Shown piece after piece: positions 44,407 to 54,034 of a stretch of DNA of 64,000 bases. The position numbers and the translations under genes are program-made. The notes under the pieces were generated by a model that was given only the letters and a program-made list of their open reading frames with translations, was not told where the DNA came from and ran no database searches. Numbering within the stretch: position 1 is the first letter of the stretch; each line of letters starts with the position of its first letter. Source of the DNA: Bacteroidales bacterium UBA6397 (GTDB lineage: Bacteria > Bacteroidota > Bacteroidia > Bacteroidales > UBA932); NCBI GenBank assembly GCA_002439875.1, contig DJQB01000036.1:1-64000 (forward strand), written 5' to 3'.

Positions 44407-45249
44407 CTATGCTTTCTCCAGAACACAGTCGCCCGGAGCCTTGATGTTCTGGTCGAGGATGATCTCTCCGACGGAACCGTAGCGGATGAAGCCGGTACGA
44501 GGGTTCTTGATGGAAGGGACGTGCCCTTTGACCGTGGCCTGGACTGATGAATATTCAAACGCAAGGTCTGCGTCAGAACCCATCGTGCAATCCTCAAGGA
44601 CAAGATCGTCGCAATAGCACAGTGGCTGTGTTTCGGTGAAGTGGCAGCGTACAAGGCGGAGGTTCTTTGAGTACCAGGCGAGATATTCACCATTGATGAC
44701 AGAGTCAGTGACGGTGACGTTCTCTGATTCCCAGAAAGAATCCTTGGAGTTCAGGACGCAGTTTCTGATCTCTACGTTTTTAGCGTATTGGAAACTATAG
44801 TTGCCGTTCAGTTTGACATTGGTCAGCTTGACATTCTCGCAGTGCATGAACACATAGTCGGCTCTGTCGATGACGGTGTCCTCGACCTCGATGTTCCTGC
44901 AGTCCCAGAAAGTCTCCGTGCCGCCCATGATCTGGACATTCCTCAGTTTGATTCCGTCCATCCGCCGGAAAGTCTTCGGAGCATCGATAATTGTGTCGTA
45001 GATCTCGCAGTTCTTTGAATACCAAAGCCCTGAGCGGGCTCCTACTGTGAGAAGGCTATCCTTAATTACAAATCCTTTGCACTCCCAAAATGGATACTTG
45101 CCTTCGAACTGGCAATGAACAGCGGTTATGTTGCCGGTCTCTTTAAGCGCTGATTCTCCAGCGTGGATCTTGACGTTCTCAAGATATAGGTCGTGTTTGC
45201 AGTACAGCGGCCTCTCTCCACCGAATTCTTGATTGATGATCTTTTCCAT
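44407..45249 (-). CDS. DUF3737 right-handed beta-helix protein
   Basis: 280 residues. It opens with the family start EKIINQEFGGERPLYCKHDLYLENVKI, followed by about ten short repeats of the type NVEIRNCVLNSKDSFWESENVTVTDSVI, each with a hydrophobic position every second residue, as in right-handed beta-helices. DUF3737 proteins are common in gut Bacteroidales and Firmicutes; no activity is established. It has no signal peptide, so it is cytoplasmic. It follows the MATE gene by 4 bp. Confidence 0.85.
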   Translation of the reverse strand: MEKIINQEFGGERPLYCKHDLYLENVKIHAGESALKETGNITAVHCQFEGKYPFWECKGFVIKDSLLTVGARSGLWYSKNCEIYDTIIDAPKTFRRMDGIKLRNVQIMGGTETFWDCRNIEVEDTVIDRADYVFMHCENVKLTNVKLNGNYSFQYAKNVEIRNCVLNSKDSFWESENVTVTDSVINGEYLAWYSKNLRLVRCHFTETQPLCYCDDLVLEDCTMGSDADLAFEYSSVQATVKGHVPSIKNPRTGFIRYGSVGEIILDQNIKAPGDCVLEKA

Positions 45250-45253
45250 ATCT

Positions 45254-46630
45254 TCAAGTAATCTTTAGTTTCATCCATTTCTCTCCGCGAAGTCTCCAGT
45301 AGAACAGCAGACCGCGGACATTTAGCTCGATGCACATGGCAATCCAATAGCCTGTAAGACCCATTCGAGGTGTTAAAATCAGTGCCAGTCCTATGCGTAC
45401 CACCCACATGCTTCCGAAATTCATCACACTTGGCACTAGCGTGTCGCCCCCACCAACGCATGAACCGTAACCTGCGATTGAGAATGCGTACAGAGTCTCT
45501 GCGAAGGCTTCGATTCTAAGCACTTTGGCTCCAAGGTCGATGACATTGGGATCTGAACTCAGAAGCATCATCAGGTCGGTGGCGAAGATGAACATGAGTA
45601 CTCCCAGTAATGTCATGATGCCGGCGGCCATCAGCAGGGTGATCTGCGAGAACCTCTTGGCGACATCACGACGTTTGGCTCCTAAGCTCTGTCCGACAAG
45701 CGTTGTGGCCGCCTCCTCGATTCCGTAGCCTGGCATGTAGCAGAAACTCTCAGCAATGATGGCCAGAGAGTTGGCAGCTATTGAAACCGGACCGAGAGGG
45801 GCCACGATGATGGTGCTCATGATGTGCGATCCTCTCATGATGATGTTTTGAAGCCACATCGGAGCGGTGATCCCCCATGCGTTGCGCACATTTTTGCGCT
45901 GAGGAACGAACGTGCCTTGTTCACCCTTGATATTCAATTCTTTAGAACGTATGAGGACGTACCAGACCACAAAGATGGAAGTAACAAGTTCAGCAGCACC
46001 AGTGCCTAGTGCGGCTCCCGCAACTCCCATGTCGCAGACGTAAATGAATATGTAGTTGAACATCACGTCCAGGGCACACATCCCGGTGTACATAAGACTC
46101 GGAATCTTCATATTGCCGCTGGCTTGAAGCATTGAGCTTGCCGCCCATCCTACCGCTCCTATGGGGATGAACGCTGAGTATATCCAGAAATATTCCGATG
46201 CGTCCTCATTTATCTCCGGTGTCCCGCCAAGCCAATGGGGGAGCGCTCCGCTGATGCTTATACCGGTCACGGCGAGAACCAGTCCGATAATGAATACTGT
46301 GGTCAGCCCTTGCCTCATCACGGCTCTGGCACCCTTGAAATCCTGCGCTCCGCAAAGGTGGGCGATCTGGACTGAGAATCCGGCGCTCGCTCCGGACTGG
46401 AATCCGCCCATTATCCAGGTCGTTGTGGCGACCAGACCTATTGACGCGGACTGGTTGGCTCCGAGTTGGCCGACCATCCCGGCATCGATGTACTGCATGA
46501 GAACTGATGAAAACTGGGCGGCGATGGCGGGCAGACTCAGCAGAATCGTAAGCTGAATCTGCTGTCCGAGGGTCATAGGTTGCCCCTTTCGGATCATTCC
46601 GAGGAGTATGTCTTTCTGTCCGGAGGCCAT
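45254..46630 (-). CDS. MATE-family efflux transporter
   Basis: 458 residues with about 12 membrane helices in two similar halves, beginning near LTILLSLPAIAAQFSSVLMQYIDAGMVGQLGANQSASIGL (a typical MATE start). Drives cation-coupled export of drugs or metabolites. A good promoter (CTTG-N20-TATCTTTG, 46639-46670) precedes the start, and DUF3737 is co-transcribed. Substrate unknown. Confidence 0.92.
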   Translation of the reverse strand: MASGQKDILLGMIRKGQPMTLGQQIQLTILLSLPAIAAQFSSVLMQYIDAGMVGQLGANQSASIGLVATTTWIMGGFQSGASAGFSVQIAHLCGAQDFKGARAVMRQGLTTVFIIGLVLAVTGISISGALPHWLGGTPEINEDASEYFWIYSAFIPIGAVGWAASSMLQASGNMKIPSLMYTGMCALDVMFNYIFIYVCDMGVAGAALGTGAAELVTSIFVVWYVLIRSKELNIKGEQGTFVPQRKNVRNAWGITAPMWLQNIIMRGSHIMSTIIVAPLGPVSIAANSLAIIAESFCYMPGYGIEEAATTLVGQSLGAKRRDVAKRFSQITLLMAAGIMTLLGVLMFIFATDLMMLLSSDPNVIDLGAKVLRIEAFAETLYAFSIAGYGSCVGGGDTLVPSVMNFGSMWVVRIGLALILTPRMGLTGYWIAMCIELNVRGLLFYWRLRGEKWMKLKIT

Positions 46631-46638
46631 AAACTATG

Positions 46639-46670
46639 CAAAGATATTCACTAAATGGCATTTCACCAAG
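46639..46670 (-). promoter_or_regulatory. Promoter of the MATE/DUF3737 operon
   Basis: Minus strand: CTTG (46667-46670), 20 bases, TATCTTTG (46639-46646), 8 bp before the ATG, giving a very short leader. Confidence 0.65.
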
Positions 46671-46774
46671 TTTATTCCACACTGCTATATCACACTGTTA
46701 ATAGTAGATTCAGTGGCTGTCTATTGATTGAGCATATTTATGAATTTGTCAAATAATTTATGTAGGTTTGCGTT

Positions 46775-48040
46775 ATGAAAGTTGCTGTGATCGGGGCCGG
46801 GGCTGCGGGATGTTTCTGCGCCATTGAACTGAAACGGAGGATGCCTTCCGCTTCGGTTGAGGTGTTCGAGTCTGCCCCGAAGGCTTTGGCCAAGGTGGCA
46901 ATCACCGGGGGAGGGCGGTGCAATCTGACCAATTCCTTTGAAGGAATATCTTCTCTGTCTGAGGCTTATCCCCGCGGAGACAAGTTGATGAGGTGTCTTT
47001 TCCGCTCTTTTGACAACAATGACACATGGCGTTGGTTCGAGAATGAGGGCGTGCGGCTTGTCCTTCAGGGTGATCATTGCGTTTTTCCGGCTTCACAGAA
47101 CGCGATGGAGATCGTTAATACTCTGCTTGCCCGGATGCGACAGGAAGGAGTCGTGCTCCGAACAAAACATAAAGTCACAGGAATATTCCCGTGTCATAAT
47201 AATGGAGGCTACAAACTCTCGTTCCCTGTGCCTGCCGAAGGACCGTTGCTCCCAAATTCCCAACGACAGCGTGATCGAGAATATTCCACCGACATCGTGA
47301 TTGTCACAACCGGAGGCAGTCCGAAACTCTCAACCTTGGGATTCCTGGATGCCATGAATCTTGAAATCATCCCTCCTGTCCCGTCCCTTTTCACCTTCAA
47401 CCTTCCCGGCAGTCCTGTCCGAGAGTTGATGGGCACCGTGGTCGAGAATGCCGGCGCATCCCTGGCCGGGACGAGATTCAAGGCCAACGGGCCTCTTCTT
47501 ATCACCCATTGGGGAATGAGCGGTCCGGCAATCTTGAAACTCTCTTCTTATGCGGCCCGCTATCTTGCTGACAATGAATATACTGCCACTCTTTCCGTGA
47601 ATTGGTTCGGGGATGAAGGCGAACTGGATGTCAGAAGCAGAATCCAGTCTCTGTCCAAAGGTGGTCTCCAGAAATTAATACTCAACACTCATCCTTCAGA
47701 ATTGCCTTCGAGACTTTGGCACTACCTGATTTCCAAGTGCGGCATCCGGGAAGATGCACGATGGGCTGAGCTTGGCTCAAAAGGAATGAACCGTCTTGTG
47801 AACACTTTGACCAACGATGAGTACCAAGTCCGAGGAAGGAGTCGCTTCAAGGAGGAGTTTGTTACCTGTGGAGGTGTCGCCTTGTCCAACATCAACCTCA
47901 GCACACTTGAATGCAAGACTCATCCGGGTCTCTATTTCGCAGGAGAAGTCCTTGATGTAGATGCGATTACTGGAGGTTTCAATCTGCAAGCGGCCTGGTC
48001 AATGGGCTATGTCATCGCACAGTCCATCGCTGCAAAATAA
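46775..48040 (+). CDS. HI0933-family FAD-dependent oxidoreductase
   Basis: 421 residues of the YhiN/HI0933 flavoprotein family. FAD-binding VAVIGAGAAGCFCAIEL opens the protein, then KVAITGGGRCNLTNSF, VIVTTGGSPKLSTLG, and the C-terminal FVTCGGVALSNINLSTLECKTHPGLYFAGEVLDVDAITGGFNLQAAWSMGY. Substrate not established. A TAGGTTTG box (46763-46770) ends 4 bp before the ATG, so the message may be nearly leaderless. Confidence 0.9.
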   Translation: MKVAVIGAGAAGCFCAIELKRRMPSASVEVFESAPKALAKVAITGGGRCNLTNSFEGISSLSEAYPRGDKLMRCLFRSFDNNDTWRWFENEGVRLVLQGDHCVFPASQNAMEIVNTLLARMRQEGVVLRTKHKVTGIFPCHNNGGYKLSFPVPAEGPLLPNSQRQRDREYSTDIVIVTTGGSPKLSTLGFLDAMNLEIIPPVPSLFTFNLPGSPVRELMGTVVENAGASLAGTRFKANGPLLITHWGMSGPAILKLSSYAARYLADNEYTATLSVNWFGDEGELDVRSRIQSLSKGGLQKLILNTHPSELPSRLWHYLISKCGIREDARWAELGSKGMNRLVNTLTNDEYQVRGRSRFKEEFVTCGGVALSNINLSTLECKTHPGLYFAGEVLDVDAITGGFNLQAAWSMGYVIAQSIAAK

Positions 48041-48076
48041 TGGTTGGCCGCTGAGTTCATCAACGCGTGCCAACCA
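48041..48076 (+). terminator. Hairpin after the flavoprotein gene
   Basis: TGGTTGGC (48041-48048) pairs with GCCAACCA (48069-48076) directly after the stop codon. There is no T tract, so termination is uncertain. Confidence 0.4.
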
Positions 48077-48092
48077 TTTGGATGATGCAAAT

Positions 48093-48116
48093 GTCACTTC
48101 GGTGAACTCAGTGACC
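48093..48116 (-). repeat. Divergent copy of the palindromic repeat
   Basis: On the minus strand GGTCACTGAG, then TTCACCGAAGTGAC: the same arms as the priA copy (GGTCAC/GTGAC) around a diverged core (TGAGTTCACCGAA against TGAGCTTGTCGAA). It lies between the flavoprotein and rubredoxin genes. Confidence 0.5.
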
Positions 48117-48146
48117 AGTGCCCGATTTGCCAGTCTGGCGGAACGA

Positions 48147-48323
48147 TTATTCCGCACATTCCGCGAAATCTGATTTCGATGCTCCGCAGACCGGACATTT
48201 CCAGTCCTTCGGGATGTCTTTGAACGGGGTTCCTGGCTTTATGCCACCGTCTGGATCCCCTTCCGCCGGATCATAGGTCCAACCACAGCGCAGGCATTCG
48301 TACTTTTTTGAGTCACTTGCCAT
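48147..48323 (-). CDS. Rubredoxin
   Basis: A 58-residue protein: MASDSKKYECLRCGWTYDPA, then a DPDGGIKPGTPFKDIPKDW segment and CPVCGASKSDFAECAE. The two CxxC pairs (Cys10/13 and Cys43/46) bind one iron, and the aromatic residues Tyr17, Phe34 and Trp41 of the core are in place. Rubredoxins pass single electrons, often to peroxide- or oxygen-reducing enzymes in anaerobes. It appears monocistronic, 70 bp upstream of the ettA 3' end on the same strand; no partner such as rubrerythrin is in the window. Confidence 0.95.
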   Translation of the reverse strand: MASDSKKYECLRCGWTYDPAEGDPDGGIKPGTPFKDIPKDWKCPVCGASKSDFAECAE

Positions 48324-48393
48324 AACAGTTATACTTTTAGTGCAACATTATGGTGCGCCACAGCGGCGCACCAACACTGGAACACTGCAATAA

Positions 48394-50070
48394 CTATTCC
48401 ATCAATTTCTTGTATTTGAATCTCTTAGGCTCGGTGTTTCCGAGGCGTGCCTTGCGGTTCTCCTCGTACTCAGCGTAGTTGCCCTCGAAGAACACCACGT
48501 TGGAGTCACCCTCGTAGGCGAGGATGTGGGTGGCGATCCTGTCCAGGAACCAACGGTCATGGCTGATCACCACAGCGCATCCCGCAAAGTTCTCAAGACC
48601 GTCCTCCAGAGCGCGGATCGTATTGACATCCACATCGTTAGTCGGCTCATCCAGAAGCAGGACATTGCCTTCGTCCTTGAGGGTCAGCGCTAGGTGAAGC
48701 CTGTTCCTTTCACCTCCGGAAAGCACTCCGCAGAGCTTCTCCTGGTCAGAGCCGCTGAAATTGAAGCGTGAGACCCATGCCCTTGCGTTGATGTCCTTGT
48801 TGCCGAGCCTCACCCACTCGGAGTTGCCGGCTATGGTCTCGAACACTGTCTTGTCCGGGTCGATGCTCTTGTGCTGCTGGTCCACATAGGAGATCCTCAC
48901 GGTCTCCCCTGTGTCGATCGATCCTGTGTCAGGTTTCTCGATGCCCATGATGAGTCTGAACAAGGTTGTCTTTCCTGCTCCGTTAGGACCGATCACACCG
49001 ACAATCCCGGCAGGGGGAAGGGCGAATGAGAGATGCTCGAAGAGAACCTTGTCCCCGTAGGCCTTGGACACGTCCTTGAACTCGATGACATTGTTGCCGA
49101 GGCGCGGTCCGTTCGGAATGTATATCTCCAGATTCGCCTCCTTCTCCTTAGAGTCGGCCGCGGCCAGTTTCTCGTAGGCTCCAAGACGTGCCTTCTGCTT
49201 GGCCTGACGGGCTTTCGGAGCCATGCGCACCCACTCCAGCTCGTGCTGGAGGGTCTTGCGCCTCTTGCTCTCCTGCTTCTCCTCCATCTCAAGCCTCTTG
49301 GTCTTCTGCTCCAGCCATGAGCTGTAGTTGCCTTTCCAAGGAATGCCTTCGCCTCTGTCAAGCTCAAGAATCCATCCGGCCACGTTGTCGAGGAAGTAAC
49401 GGTCGTGGGTCACGGCGATGACCGTACCCTTGTACTGACGCAGGTGCGCCTCCAGCCACTGGATGCTCTCGGTGTCAAGATGGTTGGTAGGCTCGTCCAG
49501 AAGCAGCACGTCCGGCTCGCGGAGAAGCAGACGGCAAAGAGCCACACGACGGCGCTCTCCTCCGGAAAGCGTTGAGATCTTGGCATCGGCCGGAGGGCAG
49601 TTAAGGGCATCCATTGCCCTTTCGAGTTTCGCGTCTATCTCCCAGCCGCCCAGATGCTCGATCTTTTCGGACAGTTCGCCCTGACGCTCGATGAGCGCGT
49701 TCATCTGATCCTCATCCATCGGCTCCATGAACTTGAGGGAGATCTCGTTATATTCATTTAGGACATCCATGACCTCCTGCACGCCTTCCTGCACGACCTC
49801 AAGTACTGTCTTGTCAGGATCCATCTGCGGCTCCTGCTCAAGGTAGCCCACCGAATAGCCCGGAGCCCAGACCACCTCGCCACGGTAGGATTTCTCCACA
49901 CCGGCGATGATCTTCATCAGGGTCGATTTGCCGGACCCGTTCAGACCGATGATGCCGATCTTCGCTCCGTAGAAGAATGAAAGGTAGATGTCTTTCAGAA
50001 TAACCTTGTTGTTGTGCGGGAGAACCTTTCCCACACCATTCATAGAAAAAATTATCTTTTCGTCTGCCAT
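48394..50070 (-). CDS. ettA: ABC-F translational throttle protein EttA
   Basis: 558 residues with two ABC ATPase domains and no membrane part: GLNGSGKSTLM, LSGGERRRVALCRLLL, then the linker (about 245-310, ARQAKQKARLGAYEKL) that contacts the ribosomal P-site tRNA, and GPNGAGKTTLF, LSGGERNRLHLALTL. EttA binds the ribosomal E site and tunes elongation with the ATP/ADP ratio. It follows the nucleoside kinase gene on the other side of a 97-bp AT-rich gap. Confidence 0.95.
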   Translation of the reverse strand: MADEKIIFSMNGVGKVLPHNNKVILKDIYLSFFYGAKIGIIGLNGSGKSTLMKIIAGVEKSYRGEVVWAPGYSVGYLEQEPQMDPDKTVLEVVQEGVQEVMDVLNEYNEISLKFMEPMDEDQMNALIERQGELSEKIEHLGGWEIDAKLERAMDALNCPPADAKISTLSGGERRRVALCRLLLREPDVLLLDEPTNHLDTESIQWLEAHLRQYKGTVIAVTHDRYFLDNVAGWILELDRGEGIPWKGNYSSWLEQKTKRLEMEEKQESKRRKTLQHELEWVRMAPKARQAKQKARLGAYEKLAAADSKEKEANLEIYIPNGPRLGNNVIEFKDVSKAYGDKVLFEHLSFALPPAGIVGVIGPNGAGKTTLFRLIMGIEKPDTGSIDTGETVRISYVDQQHKSIDPDKTVFETIAGNSEWVRLGNKDINARAWVSRFNFSGSDQEKLCGVLSGGERNRLHLALTLKDEGNVLLLDEPTNDVDVNTIRALEDGLENFAGCAVVISHDRWFLDRIATHILAYEGDSNVVFFEGNYAEYEENRKARLGNTEPKRFKYKKLME

Positions 50071-50167
50071 TTTGTTGGTAGATTATTTTAATGATTACTA
50101 AATTATTGTTTGTAAATATTTTAATATACCATCCGACTGTCGTCAGCGAAAAAGGCCATACCCGGCT

Positions 50168-51835
50168 TCAATAACTTCTCTCCCCAATGAACCCACGGAT
50201 CAGTGATGTCGGTGGGATCTCCTTGTCCGAAACCGGCACGAAGTAGTGCAGGAATTTCAGCAGCCTGTGCGCTTCGCTGTACTCCGGACAGTTTTTCGGC
50301 ACTGTAGCGAGGATTCTCTCGGCATGGGTGCGCAGCACGGCGAACTCCACGAGATAGGCCGAGTTGAAAAGCACGTCGGCGTTCTCCTGGAACGGATAGA
50401 TCCATTTTACCTCTGCCCTGCGTACGTTGGGCCAGTTCGCGATCGACTCCCGGGCCGTGAACGCCCCTTTGAGATAGTCCCTCACAATTCTTCGCAACAG
50501 GCGGTTGTCGCTCGTCGGAATGCAGTTGTGACAGTCCAGCGAGATGGAAGTGATGGTGTTTATGAATATCCTGAATTTTTCCTTGTCAAGGACCTTCTCC
50601 GTCAGCCGGGGGTTCAGCGCATGCAGTCCTTCGATCAGCAACACAGACCGGTCTCCCAACTTGAGGTTCTTGCCGTTGAACTCGCGGCGGCCGGTCACGA
50701 AATTATATTCAGGCACCTCTACCTCCTCTCCGTCAAGAAGTTTGACAAGGTCTTTCTGGAGATATTCATGATCCACGGTGTCGAAGTTGTCAAAATCGTA
50801 GGATCCGTCCGGGAGTTTCGGAGTGTCAACGCGGTTTACGAAGTAGTCATCCGTTGAGAACGAGATCGGGTGCAGGCCGCAGGCTTTAAGTTGGACGCTC
50901 AGCCTTTTGCAGACCGTGCTCTTTCCGCTGCTGCTCGGCCCCGTGATGAGAACCAGCTTCACAGGATTCTCAGGGTCGTTGTGCCGCCTCTCGATCTCCT
51001 CGGCGATCTGGACTATCTTCTTCTCCTGAAGCGCCTCTGAGATCTGGATAAGGTCTGAGGCGTTGCCTTTGAGGATGGATTCATTGACATCCCCGACATT
51101 GGAAAGCCCCATTATCCAGTTCCATTTGTGCGTCTCGGCGAACACCTCGAAAGTCTTAGGCTGCTCGTGAAGCGGAGCCAGATCCTCAGGATGGTGACGG
51201 TCAGGGACTCGCAGCAATATTCCTCCGTGGCAGAGCTTCACACCGAATGTCTTGAGGTAGCCGGTGCTCGGCACGAGCTCATCGTAGTAGTAGTCAGTCA
51301 CATCGCCAAGCGAGTAGCAGGTGATGTAGACCTCGCCGCACGTCTCCAGCAGCTTCACCTTGTCGAGGTCTCCTGATTCCTTGAATATCCGGATAGCCTC
51401 CTCGATCTGGAGTTCCTTGCGCCTGAAAGGAATATTCTCGATCACGAGTTCCCTTATCCTCTCTCCGATCGCCTCCACATCCTCTTCCGTCAGGAAAGAT
51501 CCATCGTTCTTGTAGACCGAGCAGAAATAGCCTTTGGAAATCGGCCGGCGGATGGTCATTCTGCTTTCCGGGAACAGATCTCTTGTCGCTTTGTACAAAA
51601 GAAAGCAGAGCGAACGGCTGTAGAAACTGCGTCCGATATAGGTCCTGTAGTCAAGAAACTCGATGTCAAGATTGTGAAAAACCCTGAATTTCAGTCCCTC
51701 CGCCACATTGTTCACCTTGGCGGCCAGTATGTCGTACGGTTTGTCGAACTCGAATGCCGGTGCGATGTCCAGCAGGGGAGTCCCTTCGAGGAACTCTTTG
51801 TATGTCCCGGTGTTCTTGCAGAATATTCTTACCAT
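50168..51835 (-). CDS. Nucleoside (uridine) kinase with TGS/SAD-like N terminus
   Basis: 555 residues. The N-terminal 60 resemble a TGS fold, and residues about 60-230 resemble the second additional domain of threonyl-tRNA synthetase (GYFCSVYKNDGSFLTEEDVEAIGERI). The C-terminal half is a uridine kinase/phosphoribulokinase domain with Walker A GPSSSGKST, SFSTDDYFVNR and LLIEGLHALN. Common in Bacteroidota and Clostridia and annotated nucleoside kinase; why the synthetase-like part is retained is not known to me. A good promoter lies upstream. Confidence 0.88.
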   Translation of the reverse strand: MVRIFCKNTGTYKEFLEGTPLLDIAPAFEFDKPYDILAAKVNNVAEGLKFRVFHNLDIEFLDYRTYIGRSFYSRSLCFLLYKATRDLFPESRMTIRRPISKGYFCSVYKNDGSFLTEEDVEAIGERIRELVIENIPFRRKELQIEEAIRIFKESGDLDKVKLLETCGEVYITCYSLGDVTDYYYDELVPSTGYLKTFGVKLCHGGILLRVPDRHHPEDLAPLHEQPKTFEVFAETHKWNWIMGLSNVGDVNESILKGNASDLIQISEALQEKKIVQIAEEIERRHNDPENPVKLVLITGPSSSGKSTVCKRLSVQLKACGLHPISFSTDDYFVNRVDTPKLPDGSYDFDNFDTVDHEYLQKDLVKLLDGEEVEVPEYNFVTGRREFNGKNLKLGDRSVLLIEGLHALNPRLTEKVLDKEKFRIFINTITSISLDCHNCIPTSDNRLLRRIVRDYLKGAFTARESIANWPNVRRAEVKWIYPFQENADVLFNSAYLVEFAVLRTHAERILATVPKNCPEYSEAHRLLKFLHYFVPVSDKEIPPTSLIRGFIGERSY

Positions 51836-51860
51836 AAACCAGATTTGATGCGGTAATGGA

Positions 51861-51892
51861 CAAATATACGAACAAAATTCATCTCCGGCAAA
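51861..51892 (-). promoter_or_regulatory. Promoter of the nucleoside kinase gene
   Basis: Minus strand: TTTG (51889-51892), 20 bases, TATATTTG (51861-51868), 25 bp before the ATG. Confidence 0.75.
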
Positions 51893-52052
51893 AGCGTTTT
51901 CCGGAAGTCTTGTCGGAAAGTTTTACCGTGTGCGTATGGATTGTCGTTGATTCTTTTGTGAATATTGCTCTTTCGCCCCTTTGCGAATGTCGGAAGTTGC
52001 GCGGAAAAATATTAAATTTGCAAACTTTTGGAAATATTCAACAGTTACGATA

Positions 52053-53930
52053 ATGAAAAATGCAATCGTTTCCGCAGCAGTGGCAATGCTGCTTTCCGTC
52101 GGAGCCTTAGCTCAGAATGATCTCAATCTGGAGAAGGTTGGCGATGTGATTGAGCCGCTTCCGGCTGGAAGTGTGACCTTCAACGGCTACTTTGCCGATG
52201 ACATCCAGAACTCCATCGATCACTGGGTCAACGGAGTGATGCCTTACGACAAAGTCATCGACTACTTCATCAAGGGTCGTCCGAAGTTCGCCCTCGGCGA
52301 GATGCCGGGCAAGTGCATCCGCACAAATTCCCTCCTTTACCGCTACAATCAGGATCCCAAACTTAAGGCCTTGACTAAAGAATTGGTCTACAAACTTATG
52401 GCCACCGAAAAGAGCAACGGCAGCATCAGCTGCACGGCTGTCGATGACCAGCCGGGCAATCGTGACGGCGACATTTGGGAGAGGAAGTACGTCATGCTTG
52501 GTCTGCTCCAGTATTACACAGATGTGGAGCGGGATCCACGTGTGCTTTCAGCCCTTGAGAAAGAGGCGAAGAGCGTGATCGATCAGGTCGGCCCCGCCCC
52601 TAAGAAGAGCATCACCGATTTGGGCTGGAGTTCCACGAAAATCGAGTCGTCCTCTATTCTGGAGCCAATGGTGAAGCTTTATTTCATCACCGGCAGGAAA
52701 GAGTATCTTGATTTCGCTGAATATATCGTCACAACCGGAGCGTCCAAGGGCAGCAACATCTTCCAGCAGGTATTTGACGGGGAGCATCTCTACAATGTAG
52801 GCAAACCTTACCCTAAGGCCTACGAGATGACTTCTGTATGGGAAGGATTGGCTGAATATTACCGCGCCACCGGAGACCCGAGGTGGAAGACTTGCCTTGA
52901 CAACTTCTTCAACGATGTGATCGAGAATGAAATCACCATCATCGGCAACGCGGGGGCCGACATCTATTGGCCAAGACTCAACGGCGAGGGATGGAGCAAC
53001 ACCTCCGTGGAGCAGACCAACCCGAACATCAAGAGGATGATGGAGACATGTGTCGGTGTGACCTGGATGAAGTACTGTTCTCAGTATCTCCGTCTTACCG
53101 GCGATCCTACGGCTGTTGACTACATCGAGAAATATGCCTATAACGGCCTTCTGGGCGCCATGAAACCGGACGGGAAGAGTTTCAGCTACGTGAACCTTCT
53201 GAACGGAGCGAAGGTGACCAACAGCGGTTGGGGAACCAACATTGACGGCCAGCCTGTGACCTGCTGCAACCTCAGCGGCCCATGCGGTCTGTCCTACCTC
53301 CCTTACATCGCCGCCATGCAGTCCAAGGAAGGTCCTGTGATCAATCTCTACAATGCCGGAACAGTGTCAGCCAAGACAGCGAAAGGCAACGAGGTGAAGC
53401 TTGGAATCGTCACTGAATATCCTCGCGCGAATGAGGTTCACATCTCTGTTGATCCAGTCGCCAAAGAGAAGTTCACGGTGAAGCTGCACATTCCTTCCTG
53501 GAGCGAGAACACCTATGTGGAGATCAATGGCAAGTATGTCGGCAAGGTCGAGGCCGGAAAATACCTTAATCTTGATCGTAAATGGAAAGCCGGGGACATT
53601 ATCTACATGATTTTCGACATGCGTGCGAAACTCATCAAGGCTTCCGACAAAGGCCGTAATCCTGAAGGCAAGTACTTCCAGGCCGTGCAGTGGGGTCCGC
53701 TGGTTCTCGCACGTGACGAGAACATCGATCCTGACTACAACAAACCGGTTCAGGTTGTCGCTGACGCAAATGGTGATGTCAAGGTCAAGATTGTCAACGC
53801 CGAGCGTCCCGGCACAAGAATGCAGTTCCTTGTCCCTACCACAGATGGCGACATCAAGATGGTTGACTATTCCTCTGTTGACTGCTGGAAAGGCAAGCAC
53901 ATCCAGACATGGCTTCCGATGATCCGGTAG
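52053..53930 (+). CDS. GH127-like beta-L-arabinofuranosidase (DUF1680 family), secreted
   Basis: From the ATG at 52053 the protein has 625 residues with a signal peptide (MKNAIVSAAVAMLLSVGALAQ). The (alpha/alpha)6-barrel motifs include DDQPGNRDGDIWERKYVMLGL, EMTSVWEGLAEYYRATGDPRW, ETCVGVTWMKY and the cysteine motif VTCCNLSGPCGL, the counterpart of the catalytic CC motif of GH127. The C-terminal beta-sandwich has IPSWSENTYVEINGK. It would release L-arabinofuranose or a related furanose; the family number is tentative. TAAATTTG (52013-52020) is a candidate -7 box. Confidence 0.83.
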   Translation: MKNAIVSAAVAMLLSVGALAQNDLNLEKVGDVIEPLPAGSVTFNGYFADDIQNSIDHWVNGVMPYDKVIDYFIKGRPKFALGEMPGKCIRTNSLLYRYNQDPKLKALTKELVYKLMATEKSNGSISCTAVDDQPGNRDGDIWERKYVMLGLLQYYTDVERDPRVLSALEKEAKSVIDQVGPAPKKSITDLGWSSTKIESSSILEPMVKLYFITGRKEYLDFAEYIVTTGASKGSNIFQQVFDGEHLYNVGKPYPKAYEMTSVWEGLAEYYRATGDPRWKTCLDNFFNDVIENEITIIGNAGADIYWPRLNGEGWSNTSVEQTNPNIKRMMETCVGVTWMKYCSQYLRLTGDPTAVDYIEKYAYNGLLGAMKPDGKSFSYVNLLNGAKVTNSGWGTNIDGQPVTCCNLSGPCGLSYLPYIAAMQSKEGPVINLYNAGTVSAKTAKGNEVKLGIVTEYPRANEVHISVDPVAKEKFTVKLHIPSWSENTYVEINGKYVGKVEAGKYLNLDRKWKAGDIIYMIFDMRAKLIKASDKGRNPEGKYFQAVQWGPLVLARDENIDPDYNKPVQVVADANGDVKVKIVNAERPGTRMQFLVPTTDGDIKMVDYSSVDCWKGKHIQTWLPMIR

Positions 53931-54034
53931 CTCGGACATTAAGGAAGCCACATCTGTAAAGGATGAAGAACTTTGGGTCTCAGACTTGATTAGATTTGTC
54001 GAAAGATTACGTTCGTGTTTTCAGTAAAAAATAA

